A stretch of DNA of 47,522 nucleotides from Sediminibacterium ginsengisoli (GTDB lineage Bacteria; Bacteroidota; Bacteroidia; Chitinophagales; Chitinophagaceae): NCBI GenBank assembly GCA_945901845.1, contig CAMDLR010000015.1:1-47522 (forward strand), written 5' to 3'. Below are positions 1 to 9,800 of the stretch, piece after piece. The position numbers and the translations under genes were made by a program. Position 1 is the stretch's first letter, and every line of letters starts with the position of its first letter. The notes below the pieces were generated by a model. It did no database searches. It saw only the letters and a list, made by a program, of their open reading frames with translations, and was not told the origin of the DNA.

Positions 1-1484
1 GCAAATTTATTACGACCAGCATTGATTGCATTACCAGGGTAAAAACTTCTATCCGAAGTTTGAGCATACCCCAACACATTACTATCCATCCAATTACCTC
101 TAATAATAGTACCAGAGTTTGTGCCACCATTTGTTGGCCATCCAACAGTATTTGCAGATCCAATTGCACTTAAAACCCCATCTCCGTTGGCAGTCGTAAA
201 ACCAGAATAATCAAAGCCTGCGCCACCAACACATTGTTCATATAAATTTCCAGCCATATCTAAAATACCATAGTAAGTTGCTCCAGCTTGCACCCTATTG
301 GTAGTTGATTTAGCAAAAGCGCCTGGCCTTTGAGAGATGCCATTCCAACAACAATAAAATAGTGGCCCATCCACAATGGTATATGCAGAGTTTGGATTTG
401 TCCAATCCTGACAGGTTACGTTATTTAAAGTAACCACCGTAGAGCCCCAAGGATATTCATTGGCAACTGTTGTTAAAGGACCTCTGCACGCTTTTTCAAA
501 TTCAAACTCTGTCATGGGTCTTAGTCCAGACCAATCTAAAAATGCGGCAGTTTGTCTCCAAGACATATACCCTTGTGTAGCCCAAGGATAGTTATTAATA
601 AAGACAGCTGATACTGTATTGTATGTTCCTACTGTACTTACCCTTGTCCAATGGGTATACTCATTAGGTCTATCAAAATAAGCACCAGAAACGTTGGGCA
701 AATTTGATGTACTCCATTCTGTTAAGTGTGATGCTTGTTGGTCGTAACTCAAGGAGTTGATAAACTCTAAAAACACGCCTGTCGTTGCCTCATATTTCAT
801 ACAATAAAAGCCATCAAACCCTAATGGGAAAGTAGCTGGTAAGGGTGTCGGACATCCATAAGCAGTAGAACTTGTATAGTTTAAGGCACTTCCAATTCCA
901 GCAGCCTGTTTTGCTGATGTAATTTGTACAGGTTGCGTTGCAGTACCCGCCGAAAAATTATTTCCATTTGGGCTTCTTCCGTCTCCAGCATAAAATTGAC
1001 CTTGCGGCACATACACCATTTCAACACCAATAATTATAAAATTGTCAGTATTAGCAGGTGTAATGGTTGGATTGGTGCCAGTTAATTTAACAGTTACAAT
1101 TTGAGAAGGTACATTACCCACCACATTGGTACCAATGCGTCTTACAAAAACACCCATACCATCAGCTACTGCATCTACTTGTACATCGGTAGAAGTGGCA
1201 CTGTTAGAAGCTAATTTGGCTAGATGATCTGCACTGGTGGTACTTAATTTTTGGTGCACCCAAGCATTATTACCAGAACAGTTTTGTCTTTTTACAAAAA
1301 TCCAAACGCCATCCCAGTTACTAGGCCCAGCATTAATAGACCAACTATTATCCCATGCCATAGTAAAGGTTAATGTTTGGTTTGCAGAAGAAAAACTTGG
1401 CGTTCCGGAAATAACCAAATTGTTGGCAAATGTTTGCGCTATAAAAAGCAAACAGCCTACGATGATTAAATAAAACTGCTTCAT
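1..1484 (-). CDS. SUMF1-fold secreted protein, C-terminus cut by window edge
   Basis: The frame is open from an ATG at 1484 to the left edge. An in-frame ATG at 1508 is possible, but the signal peptide (MKQFYLIIVGCLLFIAQTFA) starts best at 1484. After the signal comes a domain of about 130 residues, then an FGE-sulfatase (SUMF1) fold starting near EMVYVPQG and containing FYCMKYE, GLRPMTEFEFEKACRG, YPWG and DMAGN. It is a clear paralogue of the next gene (1538-3070), and by alignment only about ten residues are missing. The region where catalytic formylglycine-generating enzymes carry their cysteine pair has none here (NSGTIIRGNWMDSN, SDRSFYPGN), so the fold is probably structural or binding, as in GldK/GldJ. 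There is no lipobox cysteine, so it is predicted periplasmic or secreted. It is the last visible gene of the operon, 53 bp after its paralogue. The domain call is firm; the role is inferred. Confidence 0.88.
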   Translation of the reverse strand, partial: MKQFYLIIVGCLLFIAQTFANNLVISGTPSFSSANQTLTFTMAWDNSWSINAGPSNWDGVWIFVKRQNCSGNNAWVHQKLSTTSADHLAKLASNSATSTDVQVDAVADGMGVFVRRIGTNVVGNVPSQIVTVKLTGTNPTITPANTDNFIIIGVEMVYVPQGQFYAGDGRSPNGNNFSAGTATQPVQITSAKQAAGIGSALNYTSSTAYGCPTPLPATFPLGFDGFYCMKYEATTGVFLEFINSLSYDQQASHLTEWSTSNLPNVSGAYFDRPNEYTHWTRVSTVGTYNTVSAVFINNYPWATQGYMSWRQTAAFLDWSGLRPMTEFEFEKACRGPLTTVANEYPWGSTVVTLNNVTCQDWTNPNSAYTIVDGPLFYCCWNGISQRPGAFAKSTTNRVQAGATYYGILDMAGNLYEQCVGGAGFDYSGFTTANGDGVLSAIGSANTVGWPTNGGTNSGTIIRGNWMDSNVLGYAQTSDRSFYPGNAINAGRNKF

Positions 1485-1537
1485 GTGTATTTGTTTGTTT
1501 TTTTTCATTGTATTATTCTTAAATTTTTTATTGCCTA

Positions 1538-3070
1538 TTAATAACTTCTAACACCTCTCCCGCCAACATTTCTATCCCGCGTATTACTAAGGTTTCTATT
1601 ATCACCATTATAAAATTGCCTATCAGAAACCATCATTTGTGCGGTTTGACCTCCATTGGTATAAAATCCACCACCTTTAATAATAGTACCAGAATTGGTA
1701 CCACCATCGGTTGGCCATCCAGTAATATTTGCAAGTCCTCTATTGGTTAATATACCATCTCCGTTGGCTGCTGTAAACGTAGAATAATTAAACCCTGTTC
1801 CACCTCCCACACACTGCTCACATACATTTCCTGCCATATCCATAACGCCATAAAAAGTAGCAGCAGCTTGTAACCTATTAGAAGTAGGGGTTGCAGCAAA
1901 ACCAGAGCGCATAGGTCCACCATCCCAGTTAAAATGTACAATTCCTTCCATTACCATGTTCATGGTTTCATTGATCGTATTGGCATTATTCATACCACCA
2001 CTACTCGTATTCATAACCTGAGTTCCCCAAGGAAATTCATACGGAACCGGATTTAAAGTACCCCTACAAACTTTTTCATATTCAAACTCTGTCATGGGTC
2101 TTAGTCCTGACCAGTCTAAATAAGAGGTTAAATCTTGCCAATTTAAATAACCAGCTGGTAAATAGGCATTCCAAACATTATCAAAACCAAAAACAGCAGG
2201 TACCGTATTATTGGTACCAGCCGTAGTAACTTTTATCATTTGACGATAGTTGTTACCGAAGGTAAAATAGGTATTACCCACATTTGGAAATCTTGCACCC
2301 CAAACAGCAAGTCTTGCTGCTTGTTGTTCGTAGGTAAGTGTATTTAAATAATCTACTATTTGCTGCTGATTAATTTCATACTTCATACAATAAAAGCCAT
2401 TGTATCCTAATGGATACGTGCTAGGCAATGGAATAAAACATCCATACACCGGGCTGCTTACATAATTGCTATACGCACCAATACCACTGGCTTGTTTGGC
2501 ACTTGTAATTTCTACAGCACCAATGGTGTTTCCCGCCGAAAAATTACTTGAGTTGCTTGATCGTCCGTCACCAATGTAAAAATTAGATTGTGGCACATAC
2601 ACCATTTCTATACCCACCACTCTAAAATTATCTGAATTTGTACTAGAACCTATTAGCGCAGGATTATACGTACCAGATAATTTAACAGTCACACTACTTG
2701 TTGTCGTAAGCGATCCAATTAAATTACTAGCAGAAGCATTACGGTGAATAAAAATACCCATGCCATCCGTTACGGCATCCGCAACCAAATTAAAACTACC
2801 CGTTACAGAATGATCTGCAGAGGTCGTACTCAAAAGCGCATGAGACCAAACACCATTTGCTGCGCAGGGTTGTCTTTTAACAAAAATCCAAACGGCATCA
2901 TAGTTATTGGGGCCAGATACGCCATTGACTCTCCAACTATTATCCCATTTAATGGTAAAGGTTAAAGAATTTGCTCCACTATTATAGGTAGGGTTACCCA
3001 CAACTAAATTATTAGCAAATGAATAACTCGTTATAAATAGTAGGATAATAAAATAAATTGTTTTTTTCAT
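1538..3070 (-). CDS. SUMF1-fold secreted protein (formylglycine-generating-enzyme family, probably non-catalytic)
   Basis: A 510-residue protein with a signal peptide (residues 1-19, ending SYSFA). A beta-rich N-terminal domain (about 20-150) is shared with the neighbouring paralogue: WDNSW, WIFVKRQ.C and LSTTSADH occur in both. The SUMF1 fold runs from about 152 (EMVYVPQSNF) to the C-terminus, with YCMKYE, GLRPMTEFEYEKVCRG, FPWG, DMAGNVCEQC and a C-terminal GGRGVR. The catalytic cysteine pair of true formylglycine-generating enzymes is not in the expected C-terminal segment (KGGGFYTNGGQTAQMMVSDR). SUMF1-fold proteins GldK and GldJ are T9SS or gliding components in Bacteroidota, but those are lipoproteins and this one lacks a lipobox. 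It follows the LamG gene by 4 bp, so it is co-transcribed with the GldLM-like genes upstream. The family is certain; a structural or ligand-binding role is inference. Confidence 0.93.
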   Translation of the reverse strand: MKKTIYFIILLFITSYSFANNLVVGNPTYNSGANSLTFTIKWDNSWRVNGVSGPNNYDAVWIFVKRQPCAANGVWSHALLSTTSADHSVTGSFNLVADAVTDGMGIFIHRNASASNLIGSLTTTSSVTVKLSGTYNPALIGSSTNSDNFRVVGIEMVYVPQSNFYIGDGRSSNSSNFSAGNTIGAVEITSAKQASGIGAYSNYVSSPVYGCFIPLPSTYPLGYNGFYCMKYEINQQQIVDYLNTLTYEQQAARLAVWGARFPNVGNTYFTFGNNYRQMIKVTTAGTNNTVPAVFGFDNVWNAYLPAGYLNWQDLTSYLDWSGLRPMTEFEYEKVCRGTLNPVPYEFPWGTQVMNTSSGGMNNANTINETMNMVMEGIVHFNWDGGPMRSGFAATPTSNRLQAAATFYGVMDMAGNVCEQCVGGGTGFNYSTFTAANGDGILTNRGLANITGWPTDGGTNSGTIIKGGGFYTNGGQTAQMMVSDRQFYNGDNRNLSNTRDRNVGGRGVRSY

Positions 3071-3074
3071 ATGA

Positions 3075-3797
3075 TTAATTACTATTTGCAGAATTAAAAA
3101 GTCCTAATTCATTGGCGTTGTTTACACCAGCTTCCCCCTGATCAAAACGGTAATACAATACCAGTTTTGCATACGGATTTTGGTCTGCAGTAGAATTAGG
3201 ATTTACCGTTGTGTACATGTATTTTTGAATGAGTGCCCTGGAAATATCTGTTTTCCAAATACGCAACTCGTCTATAGAAAAATTTCCGTTTTCTCCTGCA
3301 CTATTACCATTGGATCCAAGTCTAAAAAAACTTGGCAATGTAGATACAGCATCTACCGTATAGGTTTGAGCAAGCACCGCATTTTTATATACTTTTAAAC
3401 TTGTTGTACTTCTAACAATGGCGATATGCACCCATATATTTGATTCTAAAGTGCAAACAGTTTGCCAAGTAGAAGGTCCACCTATATCGGTGGCTAATAA
3501 TTTTAAATGCGTACTACTTTTACCAACTTGTAAGGCATTGTTTAAATAAGATCCATAAATCCGATCATTACTTCCGTCTGTACCTGTGTTGTTAATCCAA
3601 AATTCTAGGGTAAAGTCTATCACTGAATCTTTTGTATAATACTGACCTAATGCATAAGTTGCTGTACCATCAAAATTTAAAGCATTTCCAAAACCACTGT
3701 TCACATATTGCAAAGGCTGCAAATTGGGCAACGTGATTTGAGCATCACTTAAAAAATGATTGAGTAATAATAAAACTATACAAACAACTTTTCTCAT
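3075..3797 (-). CDS. Secreted LamG/concanavalin A-like jelly-roll protein
   Basis: A 240-residue protein with a signal peptide (residues 1-19, ending FLSDA). Residues of about 30-185 fit a LamG-like (Laminin_G_3/concanavalin A-like) domain: ALNFDGTATYA at the first strands, FTLEFWINN, WVHIAIVRS, LKVYKNAVL and FSIDELRIWK near the end. The tail (LVLYYRFDQGEAG) resembles the segment that follows LamG domains in large Bacteroidota surface proteins, but it stops soon after, so this is a stand-alone single-domain version. No T9SS sorting domain is visible. It lies 5 bp after the giant fibre gene and 4 bp before a SUMF1 gene, which implies co-expression. LamG folds usually bind glycans or proteins, so a role as a fibre cap, adhesin or accessory binding subunit is plausible but unproven. 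Confidence 0.88.
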   Translation of the reverse strand: MRKVVCIVLLLLNHFLSDAQITLPNLQPLQYVNSGFGNALNFDGTATYALGQYYTKDSVIDFTLEFWINNTGTDGSNDRIYGSYLNNALQVGKSSTHLKLLATDIGGPSTWQTVCTLESNIWVHIAIVRSTTSLKVYKNAVLAQTYTVDAVSTLPSFFRLGSNGNSAGENGNFSIDELRIWKTDISRALIQKYMYTTVNPNSTADQNPYAKLVLYYRFDQGEAGVNNANELGLFNSANSN

Positions 3798-3802
3798 TTC
3801 AA

Positions 3803-6800
3803 TTATTGTAAATCACCTGTTAATAATACCGATCCACCAGCATAACACATAGCAGTAGCAATTGCGTATATACCAGAAGTTGCCGTATAGTTATACCTAT
3901 TATTAGTACCTGAAAAATTTATGGCGTTGGTGTCTGATTGCAAAATCATACATGAAAAACCTGTAGGAACATTACTATCAAAAGTGATGGTAATGGATCC
4001 ACCAGAACAAACCAATACCTTACCATTATACGTTGCTGCATTAGCTGAACTAATTGTTACACTAGAACTAACAGCTGCTATTGCAGCATTAAAACCAGCT
4101 ATAGTTGAACTAATAGTTGATGAACCATTTATTGCACCACTTAATGCAACATCTGCAAAAGACTTTGTACCTGCAAATGTTTGAGCAGCAGCAGTAACAA
4201 TACCAGCATTTATGGCATCTGCCGGTGTTAATGTAATTGTAGTTCCACTAATGGTAGCACCATTTGCATTTGAGGTGGCACTGATGGCACCCACCACAGA
4301 AACACCTGATGCAGGTGCCGCTTGTGATACCCAATTGGTGCCATTTGAAATAAGTACATTACCAGATGTTCCTGGCGCAACGCTTTGTACCGCACCTGTT
4401 CCATTTCCAACTAAAACTGCATTTGCAGTTAAAGTACTTGCACCTGTACCTCCATTGGCAACATTTAAAGTACCTGCTAATGTAATGGCACCAGTTGTTG
4501 CAGTTGCAGGTGTTAAACCAGTTGTTCCGCCACTAACAGAAGTTACCCCAGACATATTGGTTACCCATGAAGTGTTTCCAGAAGCATCTACCGTTAATAC
4601 TTGATTGGCAGTACTGTTATGTGTACTAGGATACGTAATTGCACCTGCTCTAATCGTTCCACTTGCCTTAATATTTCCAGATACTTCTAATTTTTCAGTA
4701 ACCGTTGCACTGGTTGCAAGTCCTATTCCAATATTACCACCATTTGGATTTAGATACAAAGGATAACTCGTTGCTAAACTAGCTAAATCACCAGATTGAA
4801 TCCATGGCTTGGTACTTACAGTACCAAAATCTATAACGGTATTATCGCCGCCTCTGATTCTTAAAGCACCATATGTTTGTGTAGCACCACTTGTTGCCGG
4901 TACGCCGTTTGTTCCATTACTCGTTAAAAAAGTGCTTCCTCCAGCTAAACTAGAAGTTGCTGTATTTACCATAACACTCGTTCCATCGTCAAATATTTTA
5001 CTATTACCTAAAGCAGTTGCAGATCCATTATATTTTGGGATGTAATTAGAAGTACCAGACCCCGAAAGTCCTGGTGCTGCCCAACTTGCCGTTCCATCAG
5101 CTGCAGAAGTTAAAACATAACCGTTGGTTGCGCCTGTTGTAATTTTTAAACTTGGTGCTGTAATAGCACTGGTAAATGTTTTTGCCCCGCCAATAGATTG
5201 AGCCGTTGATAAATCAACAAAGTTTTTGGTTGCTGAACCCGTACCACCTTGCGCAATAGATAATGCAGTTGTTAATCCAGTTAATGATGTGATATTTGAA
5301 TTAGCGCCTGCTGTAGCATACGTTGTTGCATCTAAAGAACCGTCACCTTTTAAAAACTGTGTACTAGATGCAGCAGGAACAATAAATGAGGCTGCTGTAA
5401 TATTACCTCCTGCCGTTCCATTTCCACTAATATTAAAATTAGCGCTTGATTGCAGTGTTGTTGAGTTAGCTATATATGAACCACTTCCTGCAGGTAAATC
5501 GGCAGCAGTTAACGCTCTAAAACTAGGCGCACCTGCAGAAGATCCAGTTGCGGGTCCTGCAAATATAAAATTTTGTGTTGCTGTTGCTGCACCGGTTCCA
5601 CCTTGTGCAACAGATACAAGTGCATTGGTTGTTAAAATAGTAGCACTTGCATCAGGTAACGTAAATACTTTTTCTGAAGTAGATGGTCCAATGAATTTAG
5701 TAAAACCATTACCCGTTCCACCAAAAGCAGTTCCTATAATTTGTGTTAAATCGGCGGTGCCATCAAAGGTATTACCATAAACACTTCTTGCAGTTGCTAG
5801 CCTAGTTGCAGTTGCTGCATTACCATTTAATGAAGCCGAAATAGATCCTGCAGAAAATGCACCATTTATATCTCTTAATACAATACTATTAGCGGTGTTA
5901 GCTATCGTTGCTGTTGTAGCAGCGTTGTCCACTTTACCAGCAGTACTTATAGTTGCTAATTTTGTATCTGCAATAGCTGCATTTGCAGCAATATTTGCAT
6001 TACTAATATTTGAAATGGTATTTGAAGATGCGTCAATTGTTTTATTTGTTAAAACTTCTGCTCCAGCTAATGTGGCAAGTGTTCCAGCGGTTGGAAGTAC
6101 TAGTACAGATGCCGCTGTTGTTTTAAAGGTAATATCGGAAGCGTTTATACCTGTTGTTCCTGTTGTTGTTAATTTAGCACCTGTTGTAAGAGAACCACCA
6201 AGGGTAATAATATTTGTACTATCATTGGCAACACCCGTACCACCATTAATAGGGTTAATAATACCCGTAATTTGATTCCCTCCAATAGAACTTGCAGATA
6301 CATCACTTAAAGTAGCAACCGTACCAGAAGTTGGTAAAGTTAATATCGTATTACCCGTTGTTTTAAACGTAATATCTGAAGCATTTGAAATTGTAGTACC
6401 AGTGGTTGTAAATCCTTTAGCGAAATCTAAATTACCGCCAAGTCTAATTGTTTTACCAGTATTATCTATACCTGTTCCACCATTTGCTGCAGGTAAAACA
6501 CCGGAAACAGAAGATGCATTAATATTACCAATAGCTCTTGTAACAAATTCAGTATTGGCAACTGTTTGATCGTTTGAACTTACTATGGGTGTTGGCGTTT
6601 GAGGTGCCCCTGTAAATGTTGGACTAATGGCTCTAACTACATTTCCAGTTCCCGTTGTTGAGATTTCTTCAATGATACCTGCGCCAGCACTTACTCGACC
6701 TAATATTTTATTGGTCGCACTAACTTGCTGAATTTTTGCATAGGTAACATTTTCATTTAATATTTTTGAAGTAGTTACTTTGTTATTTACAATTGATGTG

Positions 6801-9800
6801 CTTCCTATATTATCAATAACAATATCACCACCCATATCCACTTTCGCTGCTTGGTTGTTAAAATCACCCACAATAATTTTACCACTTTCTAAATAAGATC
6901 CAATGGACGAAACACCAATAATAGGTGTACTAGTCGCATTGGTAATTCTACCTTTAGAATCAATGGTTATGGTAGGTACAGATGTTGCTCCACCATATAC
7001 ACCGCTTGTTACCCCTGAACTAGCCAATGTTGTTGAAAAAGTGCCTGTGCCAATTCCCGTTACATCGCCTGTTAAAACAATGTTTTGATCCCCCGTATTA
7101 TTTCCAGAAATGGTAGCATCGCCAGATAATGTAAGTGTTTTTGAATTTGTAGAACCACCTGCTATACTAAATCCAGTAGCTGCTGCCGTTAATGTTAAAT
7201 CATTGATTGTTTTATTGGTAAGCGCCTCTGTTCCTGCCAGCGTAGATAACGTACCAGCAGTTGGAAGTGTAAGAATAGTGTTGTTGGTTGTTTTTAAAGT
7301 GATATCAGCACCTGTATTTGATACACCCGTTGTTGTAAGGTTTTTACCGGTATTAATATTACCTCCAAGGGTAATTGTTTTGCCGGTATTATCTATACCT
7401 GTTCCACCATTAGTGCCTAAAACAATTCCCGTAACATTGGTAGCATTACCGAATAAATTTGCCGTAATATTTCTAGCACTAAAATCACCATTAATGTCTC
7501 TTTTTACAATTGTACTAATTGTATTTGCATCTGTAGCAGCATTTGCAAGAAGTGTTGCTGTATTGATAGTAGAGGAACTTGATCCACCCACAGTATTTAC
7601 GGTTGGAGCCTCAGCAATCCCGCCTAAATCACCAGCTAGTTGAATTTTACCTTTTACGGTTGTTGATGCATCGGGAGTTGCAGCTGATGTTGTGGTGGCT
7701 GTTACAAATGCAGTAGTTGCAATTTGAGTTGAATTGGTTCCAGCAGATGCAGTTGGTGCAGTAGGCGTACCTGTAAGCACAACATCCGTCATTGTTTTAT
7801 TTGTTAATGTTTCTGTTCCAGCTAATGTTGCTAAAATGCCTGTAAGCGGCAATGTAACATTCGTTGCACCTGTACTCGTTAATGTTGTACTATAATTTCC
7901 TACGGTAATAAAATCACTTGCTGTTAATATATTACCACCTAATGTAATTGTTTTACTACCATTATTTACACCCGTACCTCCGTATGTTCCTACAATGGCT
8001 TGCGTTAAATCTGCACTTCCATCAAAAGGGTTGCCATAAATAGATTTGGTTGCTGCAAGTTTGGTTGCAGTGCTTGAATTTCCTGTAACATTTCCAGTCA
8101 CATTGCCCGTTAAATTTCCGATAACATTTCCTGTTAAAGATCCCGTAATAATACCTGCACTAAAGTTTCCATTTGCATCTCGTTTAACGATAGTACTTGC
8201 CGTATTTGCATCTGTTGCTGCATTCGCTAATAGTGTTGCTGTGTTGATATTAGACGAACTTGAACCACCCACACTATTAACAGTAGGCGCCGCTGCAATG
8301 CCCGTCAAATCTCCAGCAAGCTGTATTTTACCTTTAACAGTTGTTGTTGCATCCGGTGTAGCGGTTGTAATCGCATTGTCTACATAATCTTTTACAGACT
8401 TAACAGTTGGGTACTTTACAGTAGAATTGCCATCATTAATTACATCGTTACTTTTATTGGATAGATTTTCTTTATAGCTAAATCTTGTAATCAAAGTAGC
8501 AGTGTCAGCAATAAGCTCAACTATTTTATAATCATTATCAATCATGGATGCCCGATAATTAGCGAGCATACTTAATGTGTCTGCAATTTTAAAATAAGGC
8601 GCTAAATAGGTAGGCATATCAGAAAAACTAACCCGATTGTTTATAGCTAGTGTATTAGCAGCGATATTCGTAGCATTTTGACTGATACTGATGGAGTTAT
8701 TCGCAATATTATTGGTGTTAGTAGTAATGTCATTTGTATTGGTATTAATTAATCCACGTAATACCGTAGAATCTGATACTATTTTTGCTACTAAATCTAT
8801 GGAGTCTGTTCTTATTTTAGCTGCAAGTGTTGCTGAATCAGTTTGCTGTTTTAATAAGTTCGTATTTATTGAAGAAAGGTTATTGTTAATTAAGCCTCTT
8901 AAAAAACTTGAGTCGATTTTTTGTTTCGCTAAATTAGTAGCAATGTCAGTTGTATTTGCTGAAATTAATCCGGGTAATGAGGCAATTATTGTTGCTGTAA
9001 GACCACCAACCTTACTAACAGTTGGTGCGGCAGCGGTACCACCTAAATCTCCAGCTAACTGAATTTTACCTTTACTCGTTAAAGTTGCATCTGGAGTTGC
9101 AGCGCTGGTAATACTAGAGCCAATATAATTCACTACTGCTTTAACACTTGGATATTTAGTATCCGATGTAGAATCTGTTATTACATTTGTAGATTTATTT
9201 GTCAATAGCTCTCGAGCATCGATACGAGCACTTAAACTAATCGTATCACGCGCAATACGCGCAGTAAGCATCGCAGACGTATCTGCAATATTTACTTTTA
9301 AAGCTTCAGCTGCTATAGCTCTTGCTTTTTCTGCATTGATGCTCGCTTCTGTATTAGAACGAATGGCATACGGTAATAACATAGAGGCAGTGTCTGCAAT
9401 ATTTACTTTTAAAGCTTCAGCAGCAAGTACCCTGGCTTTTTCTGCATTGATGCTCGCTTCAGTATTTGAACGAATCGCATAAGGGAATAACATAGAGGCA
9501 GTATCTGCAATATTTACTTTTAAAGCTTCGGCAGCTAGTGCTCTTGCTTTTTCTGTATTGATGCTCGCTTCAGTATTTGAACGAATCGCATAAGGGAATA
9601 ACATAGAGGCAGTGTCTGCAATATTTACTTTTAAATTAGTTGCAGCGCGCGTACTTGTAGTTAAATCATCGATGCGGGTACTTAAACTAACAGTATCCCT
9701 CGCAATACGCGCAGAAAGCATCGCCGACGTATCAGCAATATTTACTTTTAAAGCTTCAGCAGCAAGAGCTCTAGCTTTTTCTGCATTGATGCTCGCTTCT

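Noticed and set aside
1538..3070. SUMF1 protein as a sulfatase-activating enzyme
   Set aside because: The cysteine pair required for formylglycine formation is not seen at the expected place, there is a signal peptide, and no sulfatase gene is nearby.
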